DNA from: CAG-238 sp963601575
GTDB lineage: Bacteria > Bacillota > Clostridia > Peptostreptococcales > Anaerovoracaceae
Direction: 5' to 3'
Length of the DNA stretch: 10,685 nt
Assembly (NCBI GenBank): GCA_963601575.1
Contig: CAVCFO010000041.1
Coordinates: forward strand, 1-10,685
Shown: positions 4,838-10,685 of the stretch, in pieces
Numbering within the stretch: position 1 is the first letter of the stretch
Layout of the letters: every line of letters begins with the position of its first letter
Program-made: the position numbers and the translations under genes
The notes under the pieces: generated by a model
Seen by the model: only the letters and a program-made list of their open reading frames with translations
What the model was told of the DNA's origin: nothing
Database searches by the model: none

Positions 4838-6463
4838 ATGAAACTGTTACCAAAATTTATTCTTTCCCTTGCGATACTGGGCGCGGTGCTTACCGTTACC
4901 ATAAGCTTCTTCAGCTATGAAAATTCAAAAACATATTTGGAGGGGATGTATGCCTCCAAGGTATTGAATGGCAGCCGCAGTATTGCCGATATGCTAAACG
5001 CAGAGGACGTGAGGGCTATTATTTCAGAAAATGGCGAGCAGAGCGCATCTTATGCAAAAGTTGTCAAGCTGCTGGAAACGCAGAAAAAAGATAGCGACAT
5101 CACTTTTCTGTCACTGACGGTGCCGGACGAGGATAGCGTTACTTTCTACATAGACGTGTGTGTGCCCAAGATGGGTGACGATCCGGCGAATCAAATTTCT
5201 TATGGCAGCAACATCCCTTATGTGGATGCAGCCAGCGACGAAAACGATTTGCAAAACTACAAAACCGCCTGGGAATATTATTCCGCCGGCAAGGATTTGG
5301 ACGAACCTCTGATTACGGACAACAGTTACGGATATAACTACACGTCGGCTTCGCCTGTTTTCGATGAGAACGGAAATACCATCGCTGAGATCCAATATAT
5401 TCTGGATATGAGCGAGGTGCGTCACCAATTAAACAGTTTCCTGTATTCCATGCTCGCCATATCTTTGGCAATCGTGCTGATTGCTATTTTGGCTTATATG
5501 CTGTTTGTAAGAAAAGTTGTTACCACACCGATTGGCAAGCTTGCAGCATTCACAAAGGAAATCACCGATAGCGGAGAGTTTGAAAATCAGCAGATTACTA
5601 TCAGGACCGGCGACGAGATCGAGGATCTTGGAAATTCCTTCAACTTCATGCTTAAGGAGCTTGAGAATTACATTGAAAATCTCTCCCGGGTCACTGCGGA
5701 AAAAGAGCGTATCAGTGCAGAGCTTGACATCGCGGCGCAAATTCAGGCAAGTATGCTTCCTTGCATCTTCCCTGCTTTTCCGGAGCGCGAGGAGTTTGAA
5801 ATTTTTGCTTCCATGACGCCGGCAAAAGAGGTTGGCGGAGATTTCTATGACTTCTTTATGGTGGACGATACTCATCTTGCTATCGTCGTGGCGGACGTCT
5901 CCGGCAAAGGCGTGCCGGCAGCATTGTTTATGGTTATCGGAAAAACCTTGATCAAAGACCACACTCTGCCGGGACGTGATTTGGGAGAAGTATTCAGCAG
6001 CGTGAACGAACTGCTCTGCGAAGCAAACAGCGAGGGACTGTTTATCACAGCCTTCGAAGGAGTTCTGGACCTTGTCAGCGGCGAGTTTACATTCGTAAAT
6101 GCCGGGCATGAGCCTCCTTTCATCTGCCGCAAGGGAGAAAACGGATATGAGGCATATAAGATTCGACCGGGATTTGTCCTTGCCGGTATGGAGGGAATGC
6201 GCTACAAAGCCGGAAATATCACTCTTTCAGAGGGCGATAAGATTTTCCAATATACGGACGGCGTTACCGAAGCAACAGATGCCGCAAATGAATTATACGG
6301 AATGGACAGGCTCGGGGCAGTCCTAAGCCGCTATGTCGATTTATCTCCTACCCAGCTTTTGCCGAAGGTTAAGGAAGATATAGATGCTTTTGTGGGCGAG
6401 GCGCCTCAGTTTGATGATATCACGATGCTTGGTCTGGAATTTAAGAAAAAGATGAATGGATAG
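4838..6463 (+). CDS. Membrane sensor with HAMP and SpoIIE/PP2C phosphatase domains
   Basis: A 541-residue membrane-bound serine phosphatase of the SpoIIE/RsbU/RsbP class, which dephosphorylates STAS-domain anti-sigma-factor antagonists. TM1 is near residues 4-25 and an extracytoplasmic sensor region of about 175 residues (Cache-like in appearance, ligand unknown) follows. TM2 is near 204-226, a HAMP linker near 226-281, then a short coiled-coil (ENLSRVTAEKERISAEL) and the catalytic domain from about 320 to the end. Metal-binding motifs are all present: GGDFYD (D335, D338), ADVSGKG (D353), NAGHEPPF, YTDGVTEA (D474) and FDDITML (D526, D527). The enzyme is therefore probably active. It sits between the methyltransferase and its expected antagonist, the RsbW-like kinase, which starts 12 bases after its stop. 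A Met one codon earlier is possible. Confidence 0.93.
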   Translation: MKLLPKFILSLAILGAVLTVTISFFSYENSKTYLEGMYASKVLNGSRSIADMLNAEDVRAIISENGEQSASYAKVVKLLETQKKDSDITFLSLTVPDEDSVTFYIDVCVPKMGDDPANQISYGSNIPYVDAASDENDLQNYKTAWEYYSAGKDLDEPLITDNSYGYNYTSASPVFDENGNTIAEIQYILDMSEVRHQLNSFLYSMLAISLAIVLIAILAYMLFVRKVVTTPIGKLAAFTKEITDSGEFENQQITIRTGDEIEDLGNSFNFMLKELENYIENLSRVTAEKERISAELDIAAQIQASMLPCIFPAFPEREEFEIFASMTPAKEVGGDFYDFFMVDDTHLAIVVADVSGKGVPAALFMVIGKTLIKDHTLPGRDLGEVFSSVNELLCEANSEGLFITAFEGVLDLVSGEFTFVNAGHEPPFICRKGENGYEAYKIRPGFVLAGMEGMRYKAGNITLSEGDKIFQYTDGVTEATDAANELYGMDRLGAVLSRYVDLSPTQLLPKVKEDIDAFVGEAPQFDDITMLGLEFKKKMNG

Positions 6464-6467
6464 GGGG
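6462..6467 (+). promoter_or_regulatory. Ribosome binding site AGGGGG deciding the kinase start
   Basis: The purine run overlaps the stop codon of the phosphatase gene. It is 8 bases from ATG 6476 but only 2 from ATG 6470, favouring the shorter product. Overlap with the upstream stop suggests translational coupling. Confidence 0.6.
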
Positions 6468-6475
6468 AAATGACT

Positions 6476-6916
6476 ATGAAAGAACTATCTTTGGATGCAG
6501 TTGTTGAAAATATTGAGATTGTGACGGATTTTGTAAACGAACAGCTTGAGCAATATGATTGTCCCGCAAAGGCTCAAATACAAATCGATATTGCCATTGA
6601 CGAGCTGTTTAGCAATATTGCTCACTACGCCTATAAACCGGAGGTGGGGCCTGCAACCGTGCGAGTTGAGGTCGTGGAGGATCCTCTTTCTGTGGTGATT
6701 ACCTTTATTGACAACGGCAAGCCTTATGATCCTCTGTCTACAGCAGATCCCGATTTGACCTTGTCTGCGGAAGATCGACAAATAGGCGGGCTTGGTATTT
6801 ATATGGTGAAAAAGAGCATGGACGAGATCGCTTATGAATATACAAATGGGCAAAACATCCTGCGCATAAAAAAGCGGTTTGACCACCAGGTGATGGCAGA
6901 GAGCGAAAGAAATTAG
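6476..6916 (+). CDS. RsbW/SpoIIAB-like serine kinase (anti-sigma factor type ATPase)
   Basis: A 146-residue cytoplasmic GHKL-type ATPase. Boxes in order: N-box AIDELFSNIAHYAY with E43 and N47, D-box IDNGKPYDP with D79-N80-G81, and glycine-rich lid IGGLGIYMVKKSM (103-115). All look functional. Members of this family either phosphorylate a STAS-domain antagonist, bind a sigma factor, or both. It directly follows the SpoIIE-type phosphatase, the classic kinase/phosphatase pair of a partner-switching module. The STAS protein and sigma factor are not in the window, so its target is unknown. Its D-box is strikingly like the eroded one at the end of the MATE fusion protein (DNVKAYDPF), suggesting shared ancestry. 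ATG 6476 is chosen from ribosome-site spacing; ATG 6470 would add two residues. Confidence 0.92.
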   Translation: MKELSLDAVVENIEIVTDFVNEQLEQYDCPAKAQIQIDIAIDELFSNIAHYAYKPEVGPATVRVEVVEDPLSVVITFIDNGKPYDPLSTADPDLTLSAEDRQIGGLGIYMVKKSMDEIAYEYTNGQNILRIKKRFDHQVMAESERN

Positions 6917-7001
6917 CAGTATGTCGCCGTCACAAAATAGAGGTACTGGGAAACTACCGCAGTTTTCAAGAAGTAAGAGTTTTGCATTTGGAATATGCGA
7001 A

Positions 7002-7040
7002 ACGGATAGCGCTTGCCATCCGTCTCCATGAATATTTTTA
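7002..7040 (+). terminator. Possible weak terminator at the convergent junction
   Basis: ACGGAT (7002-7007) pairs with ATCCGT (7018-7023) around a small GC/GC inner stem. A T-rich stretch, ATTTTTATT, begins about 10 bases later, farther than in a standard intrinsic terminator. A second weaker hairpin (ACTGGG 6945-6950 with CC-bulge-CAGT, then TTTT) lies upstream. Either could end the plus-strand operon; no good terminator for the opposing gene is seen. Confidence 0.3.
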
Positions 7041-7050
7041 TTCTTCTCCA

Positions 7051-10000
7051 TTACTTAATTCTTGATGCGTATTTGCACTGCATAAGAGCTGACTTCGCAA
7101 CAAGTGCTTCATCTGTATCATATGCCATAACACGGGCTTTGTAGTAGTATTTTGTGCCTTTCTTGCCTGCGGTGTTGGTATAGGTCTTGCCTGCTTTCTC
7201 TATCTTAGCTTTGTAGCTTGCAGATTTCTTTGTGCTTCTGTAGAATTTGTATTTTACAGTATAGCCAAGGTCTTCAATGGCTTTGATTGCATCGGCGTTA
7301 ACATTCAAGGTTACCTTGATGTAACCCTTGGCGGTCTTAGCAGAGCGTGCCTTGAGCGTCAAATCACTTACCAACTTTTCTACCTTTGCGGTCTGCTCTG
7401 CAATCACCTTGTCGGCATCCTTCGCTGCCATAACTACGTAGCTTGAGAAGTGACCGGTTTTGAAGGTGAAAGTACCATCGGCGTTCTTCTGACCTTTTAC
7501 TCCGTGATAAACGCTGTTATCGTCAATATATACGCACTTAACTTCTTTTTTTGCCAATTTCGCATTGAGCTTAACGGTCACGGAAACGCTTCCGCCCTTG
7601 AAATCGGAAACATTGCCCTTTGAGGTTACCAGCTTCAGGTCAAGTTCTACCTTGTCTTCGTTCTGAGCAACCGTTGCAACCTCTAACTTAACTTCGCCTG
7701 TGGTTCCTGCCGCTTCTGCCACTGCCTTAACCGCTTCTTTGTCGAGTTTTATTTCCGCTGCATCGGATTTGATTGTAACAGCGGCTTCGGTCTTTTCCGC
7801 TACCTGTGAAACTGCCACTGCCGGAATTGCAACCTCGGTCTTGGTTCCCGCTTCGGTTTCGGTAACGACTGCTTTGGTAGCTGCGTTTACAACGACCTCT
7901 GTGGATTTGTTCTCAACTGCTTTTTCTACGATTTTGTTTGCCGTAGCCTCTTCAACCTTTGCGGCTACGGTCTTTGTGCCGTCAGCTGCCGTTGTCGTGG
8001 TGTTTTTTACGGTTGTCGTGGTAGTCGCAGCGGTACTTCCCGTCTTGTCCCCTGTCTTGTTGGTCACGGTGTCCGTTATCGGAGCCACATATCCGCCGGA
8101 GCTTGGAACCGGTGTCGATTTTATCTCTTCCACTGCATACATCGAAAAATGATTTGTTTCAAATGTCAGCTTAGCGCTTGCCGCATTGTATTGCGTTTTT
8201 ACCGCTGTTTTTGCACCGGTATCATCCACATAATAAACCTGCGGTGTTTTATCTTTATCTCCCTGCTCATATGTAAGTTCCACGGATGCGGTTCCCCTGC
8301 CGAAATCACTGATTTTTCCGCCCTCATGCTCTAAAGACAAATCTATGATTGTTGATGATCCGCCGAGCACACCTTTAATCTTCTTGTAGTCTTCATCTTC
8401 TTCCTCTACCCTGCGGATTCCCAGTATCACGTCTTTATCCGCATCATCGATTTCCGACATAACCTTGTCATCAAAAGTAACATTACCCAGGTCAGTCTCA
8501 ACTGTCAGCGTGGATTTGTTTTCGGCAACCGTAATCTGATTTTCACCTTCGCCGAAAAGTCCAGCCGGCATGCTCACCGACACATCCTTTATATCGCAAT
8601 TCTCATTATCCTCAAGACCTTCCCGTGATGGTTTCCGTGCGTCGTAGTTCCAGCTGTCATCCTCCCGATCAAGTCTGTCCCTAGACATTAGCTCCGTAAT
8701 GCTTCTCGTCCAAAGCAAAAGTGTTTTTTCCACTTTGATTCCAGAATCGTTAATGCAAAGATACTCGTCATTCTCGCAATCTGTATATACCAACTTGTAT
8801 TCCGGTCCGTTTTTATCTTTGCTTCTATCATAAGAAATCTTCATAAGATCTTCCTGTCCGCTGACCATTTCAAAAGAAAACGGATTAGAGTCTCCCACAT
8901 CTACATAAGCGTCTTTGTCCTCACTCCAGACTTCAACTTTAATATTTCCAGGTGTTACATTTACAAAGTGGTCGTCATCGATCCTCCTCATTTCCTCATC
9001 CGTAACGATGTACTTTGCATACATAACATCTTTTGCTTTTTTAAAGACGCCTAGCGTTGCTAATCCTGTATTTCTCCAGTTTCCATCCGCTAGCTGCTCC
9101 ATACCATAGAACTGCAGCACATATGCAGTTGGATTCTGTGCCTGAATCCAAAATGTTGCTTCGATTTTATTTTCGTTTTCTCCTGTCTTCTTTTTAATTA
9201 CCAGCTCATAGTACCCATCTTTAGCAGTATCGACAGTCAATGTAAAGGTTCCGTCATTCTTCTGCTGCACGGTGCAGCCATTTCCCCTATTAATCTTGAC
9301 TTCATATTCTGTGTCTTTAAGTTCCTGACCGTTAAATAATGCTTTGCCGGTAAATGTTCCTGCCCTCAGCGTAAATTTTTCACCGGCTTGTTTCGTCTTA
9401 TTGTTAAGTGTGAGAGTCATGTTTCTGGCATTGGCATCATCATTATCTATCCCGGAACCGTGCCATGTAAATGTTGCTTCATGCTCCTTTTGTGAAGCAT
9501 CCGTACAGCTTACACTGAAATTGCTGTAACCGTTTCCGATGGTTGTTATCCGAAGCGTTCCATCGCCTGTCTCATTGTTAATTGCACAAACCGTAGTGCC
9601 CTGTACACCCCAGTTGTATTCGGTTAGTCGTGTATTTCCGAGAAAAACCTGTGCGGATGCGGATGCCATGTCGCTGATCGTTTCACCAGCTTTTATAATC
9701 TTATCTCCGATTTTAAGACGAATGCCGGCAATGACCTTTACGGTGAGTGTCAAAGTCTCAGGTTTTTCTTTGTTTCCGTACAGTAATGTTACTTTGCACT
9801 CGTCACCTTCGACTGCATTGCCGCTCAGATATAATTCAAAATACTTATTGTCCGGAGATACACCTGCGTTGCATACGGTTTCATTCAAGCTTTCGCCCAT
9901 TACCCATACACCTTCTCCGAGTGCATCGCCGTTATATTTGATTGGCAGGCTGACACCGTTTCCGCCGCCTTCATCAATTTCAATGGTTCCGCTTGTGATG

Positions 10001-10137
10001 TCTTCGTCATTCCATTCTACAGTCAGTCCACTTGTGTTAGACTTCCCATTCGTTTGTGCAAATGCGGCTGCAGGCATCATGGTCAGCACCATGCACAGCG
10101 ATAGCAGGAGTGCAAATATTTTCCTTTTCCTCTTCAT
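7051..10137 (-). CDS. Large secreted surface-type protein with duplicated module and Fn3-like C-terminus
   Basis: A 1028-residue secreted protein. MKRKRKIFALLLSLCMVLTM... is a signal peptide, likely cut after AFA (residue 27). The next about 500 residues are beta-rich and look like successive Ig-like (BIG-type) domains. A module near 543-672 recurs near 775-903; both copies carry an (I/V)SDF...VYYVDD/VYIDD...HFS.Y(A/V)V signature. Between them lies a Thr/Ala-rich linker (about 693-720, runs of T) and an Ala/Val/Lys-rich stretch. The C-terminus (about 925-1028, Lys-rich, KGTKYYYKARVMAYD, ending CKYASRIK) resembles Fn3-like tails of other clostridial surface proteins. No LPxTG, SLH or choline-binding repeats are visible, so anchoring is unexplained. 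The start ATG 10135-10137 is chosen for the signal peptide and AAAGGA (10146-10151); an in-frame extension to 10194 is rejected. Confidence 0.85.
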   Translation of the reverse strand: MKRKRKIFALLLSLCMVLTMMPAAAFAQTNGKSNTSGLTVEWNDEDITSGTIEIDEGGGNGVSLPIKYNGDALGEGVWVMGESLNETVCNAGVSPDNKYFELYLSGNAVEGDECKVTLLYGNKEKPETLTLTVKVIAGIRLKIGDKIIKAGETISDMASASAQVFLGNTRLTEYNWGVQGTTVCAINNETGDGTLRITTIGNGYSNFSVSCTDASQKEHEATFTWHGSGIDNDDANARNMTLTLNNKTKQAGEKFTLRAGTFTGKALFNGQELKDTEYEVKINRGNGCTVQQKNDGTFTLTVDTAKDGYYELVIKKKTGENENKIEATFWIQAQNPTAYVLQFYGMEQLADGNWRNTGLATLGVFKKAKDVMYAKYIVTDEEMRRIDDDHFVNVTPGNIKVEVWSEDKDAYVDVGDSNPFSFEMVSGQEDLMKISYDRSKDKNGPEYKLVYTDCENDEYLCINDSGIKVEKTLLLWTRSITELMSRDRLDREDDSWNYDARKPSREGLEDNENCDIKDVSVSMPAGLFGEGENQITVAENKSTLTVETDLGNVTFDDKVMSEIDDADKDVILGIRRVEEEDEDYKKIKGVLGGSSTIIDLSLEHEGGKISDFGRGTASVELTYEQGDKDKTPQVYYVDDTGAKTAVKTQYNAASAKLTFETNHFSMYAVEEIKSTPVPSSGGYVAPITDTVTNKTGDKTGSTAATTTTTVKNTTTTAADGTKTVAAKVEEATANKIVEKAVENKSTEVVVNAATKAVVTETEAGTKTEVAIPAVAVSQVAEKTEAAVTIKSDAAEIKLDKEAVKAVAEAAGTTGEVKLEVATVAQNEDKVELDLKLVTSKGNVSDFKGGSVSVTVKLNAKLAKKEVKCVYIDDNSVYHGVKGQKNADGTFTFKTGHFSSYVVMAAKDADKVIAEQTAKVEKLVSDLTLKARSAKTAKGYIKVTLNVNADAIKAIEDLGYTVKYKFYRSTKKSASYKAKIEKAGKTYTNTAGKKGTKYYYKARVMAYDTDEALVAKSALMQCKYASRIK
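7429..7815 (-). repeat. Internal protein module, copy B (codons about 775-903)
   Basis: Second copy of the module: AVTIKSDAAEIKL, then VSDFKGGSVSVTV, VYIDD and FKTGHFSSYVV. The copies are clearly related in protein but not obviously in DNA, so the duplication is old. Confidence 0.6.
8142..8512 (-). repeat. Internal protein module, copy A (codons about 543-672)
   Basis: Approximate span of the first copy of the duplicated module inside the secreted protein. It has a strand-rich opening (TLTVETDLGNVTF), then ISDFGRGTASVEL, VYYVDD and FETNHFSMYAV. It aligns by eye with the second copy at about 7429-7815. Boundaries are estimates. Confidence 0.6.
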
Positions 10138-10207
10138 CTTAAATTTCCTTTCTCTGTTGCTATACAATTGCAAACTTAGTGCAAACCAATGCAATTGTCA
10201 TATTTCT

Positions 10208-10234
10208 ATCATACCCCCCCACCAATTTTGTCAA
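10208..10234 (-). promoter_or_regulatory. Promoter of the surface-protein gene with C7 tract in the spacer
   Basis: On the minus strand TTGACA (10234-10229) and TATGAT (10213-10208) are separated by 15 bases, short of the ideal 17. Seven of those bases are one homopolymer (C7 on the plus strand, 10214-10220). Transcription would start near 10201, about 64 bases before the ATG. Confidence 0.55.
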
Positions 10235-10254
10235 TAGATATGAACATATATGGG

Positions 10255-10345
10255 TATTTTTACAGTAGGAATAGCCCTGCCGCCTGCTTTTAGTATGACA
10301 GTTTATTTTTCACCGCATAAAAATATTCCTATCGTTGTAAAAATA
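10255..10345. repeat. Imperfect inverted repeat between divergent promoters
   Basis: TATTTTTACA (10255-10264) plus TAGGAATA (10266-10273) is the reverse complement of TATTCCTA (10324-10331) plus TGTAAAAATA (10336-10345). The two half-blocks are separated by 1 base in one arm and 4 in the other. The arms enclose 50 bases without a gene. It could be a two-part operator, a small mobile-element remnant, or an RNA structure. Confidence 0.6.
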
Positions 10346-10349
10346 TGTG

Positions 10350-10381
10350 TTGACAAAGCCTACGGTATGATGTAATATAAT
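10350..10381 (+). promoter_or_regulatory. Promoter of the Rpn-like nuclease gene
   Basis: TTGACA (10350-10355) followed after 17 bases by TAATAT (10373-10378), overlapping a TATAAT at 10376-10381 (20-base spacing). Transcription would begin near 10385-10390, giving a leader of about 100 bases. Confidence 0.6.
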
Positions 10382-10386
10382 TACAC

Positions 10387-10400
10387 GAATAGTACTATTC
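10387..10400. promoter_or_regulatory. Perfect 14-bp palindrome, candidate operator
   Basis: GAATAGTACTATTC reads the same on both strands. It sits at the expected transcription start, just after the -10 box of the nuclease promoter, a place where a bound dimeric repressor would block transcription. The regulator is unknown. Confidence 0.5.
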
Positions 10401-10430
10401 TCCTAGAATTAAAGCAAAAGTAAGACAGGG

Positions 10431-10457
10431 GGTTGCATTGCTACCAGCAAGGCAACC
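10431..10457 (+). other. Strong hairpin in the 5' untranslated leader
   Basis: GGTTGC (10431-10436) pairs with GCAACC (10452-10457); after one A-G mismatch, TTGCT (10438-10442) pairs with AGCAA (10446-10450), closing an ACC loop. No T-run follows, so it is not an intrinsic terminator. It lies 19 bases before the ribosome site and may stabilise the mRNA or bind a protein. I do not recognise it as a known riboswitch. Confidence 0.6.
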
Positions 10458-10490
10458 GGTCACAAGTGATTTTACAAGGAGAATTTCGAC

Positions 10491-10685
10491 ATGAAAACAA
10501 AAAACAGTGCGGTGCCTGCCGCGCAAGAACCGACGGAGATAACCCGTACCTACAAGGATTCGGTCTTTGTCACGATTTTTCACGATAAGTCGAGGCTTAT
10601 CGAGCTTTATAACGCCCTTTTCGATACGAACTACGACGAAAACACTCCCATAGACATCGTGACGATCAAGGACGTGCTTTTCCGC
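10491..10685 (+). CDS. Rpn-family PD-(D/E)XK nuclease/putative transposase (partial)
   Basis: The first 65 codons of a gene that runs off the right edge. It starts at ATG 10491 with AAGGAG (10476-10481) 9 bases upstream. The stretch TYKDSVFVTIFHDKSRLIEL, continuing YNALFDTNYDENTPIDI, is the characteristic N-terminal region of clostridial Rpn-family (recombination-promoting nuclease, PD-(D/E)XK fold) proteins, where KDxVFxxxFxDKxxLLELYNALxGT is typical. The nuclease catalytic residues lie farther downstream in the family and are not visible here. Such genes are often present in many copies per genome. The gene has its own promoter, palindrome and leader hairpin, and diverges from the surface-protein gene. 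No inverted terminal repeat or insertion-sequence boundary is seen. Confidence 0.8.
   Translation, partial: MKTKNSAVPAAQEPTEITRTYKDSVFVTIFHDKSRLIELYNALFDTNYDENTPIDIVTIKDVLFR

Larger units (their letters stand above)
10138..10490. other. 353-bp divergent intergenic region
   Basis: It holds the surface-gene leader and promoter, the inverted repeat (10255-10345) with 50 gene-free bases between its arms, the nuclease promoter, the palindrome and the leader hairpin. I find no coding gene with a ribosome site in it. Confidence 0.7.

Noticed and set aside
5429..6109. A 226-codon minus-strand open frame inside the phosphatase gene
   Set aside because: It is antisense to a gene with all catalytic motifs, has no recognisable family and no ribosome site.
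6485..7051. A 188-codon minus-strand open frame opposite the RsbW-like gene
   Set aside because: It overlaps the intact kinase, has no family features, and the convergent surface gene occupies the same direction nearby.
10138..10194. N-terminal extension of the surface protein by 19 codons
   Set aside because: It would place extra residues before a textbook signal peptide, and AAAGGA is correctly spaced for ATG 10135-10137.
9539..10237. A 232-codon plus-strand open frame opposite the surface-protein N-terminus
   Set aside because: It is the Ser/Pro/Leu-rich mirror of a gene with a clear signal peptide and ribosome site.
10255..10345. Confident call of an invertible promoter
   Set aside because: The arms differ in internal spacing, the enclosed 50 bases hold no clear promoter, and no invertase gene is visible.
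10410..10475. Riboswitch (c-di-GMP-like) in the nuclease leader
   Set aside because: The conserved GEMM core elements are absent; only a simple hairpin is seen.
10395..10583. Minus-strand 62-codon open frame overlapping the nuclease start
   Set aside because: It lies opposite the hairpin and the recognised Rpn N-terminus and has no family signal.

Overview
The window looks like chromosomal DNA from a Gram-positive anaerobe of the class Clostridia. The evidence is moderate GC, strong AAGGAG/GGAGG ribosome sites, consensus housekeeping-type promoters, Nif11-type peptide leaders with the GELSDDELD...GG ending, a SpoIIE-type phosphatase with an RsbW-like kinase, and the start of an Rpn-family nuclease. 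I do not assign a genus.

Left part (1-2042, minus strand): an array of at least five precursor-like genes lies behind one promoter with perfect hexamers (2013-2042). Two (1515-1904, 1045-1434) carry one leader type (B). Three (584-982, 140-553 and a TTG-started gene cut by the window edge, 1-109) carry another (A). All end their leader with a double-glycine-type motif, and the four complete ones then carry a cysteine-rich C-terminal 'core' (6 Cys in B, 10 Cys in A). Leaders are almost identical within a type while cores diverge, the usual pattern of ribosomally made peptide families. No modifying enzyme or peptidase-transporter is visible here.

Middle part (2133-6916, plus strand): a divergent four-gene operon. 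It encodes a MATE-type transporter fused to a histidine-kinase-like ATPase domain whose ATP site looks eroded, a SAM-dependent methyltransferase, a membrane sensor with a HAMP domain and a SpoIIE/PP2C phosphatase domain, and an intact RsbW/SpoIIAB-like ATPase. The last two are halves of a partner-switching circuit. The STAS antagonist and the sigma factor that normally complete it are not in the window. The shared 302-bp divergent promoter region, which contains a tandem GAGGTTAAA repeat, suggests, but does not prove, a link between the signalling/export operon and the peptide array.

Right part (7051-10685): a convergent gene encodes a secreted protein of about 1028 residues with a signal peptide, Ig-like regions, a duplicated internal module, a Thr-rich linker and a basic Fn3-like C-terminus. 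Its promoter has a C7 tract between -35 and -10. A 353-bp intergenic region with inverted repeats, a palindrome and a strong hairpin separates it from the divergent first 65 codons of an Rpn/PD-(D/E)XK nuclease-transposase gene that leaves the window.
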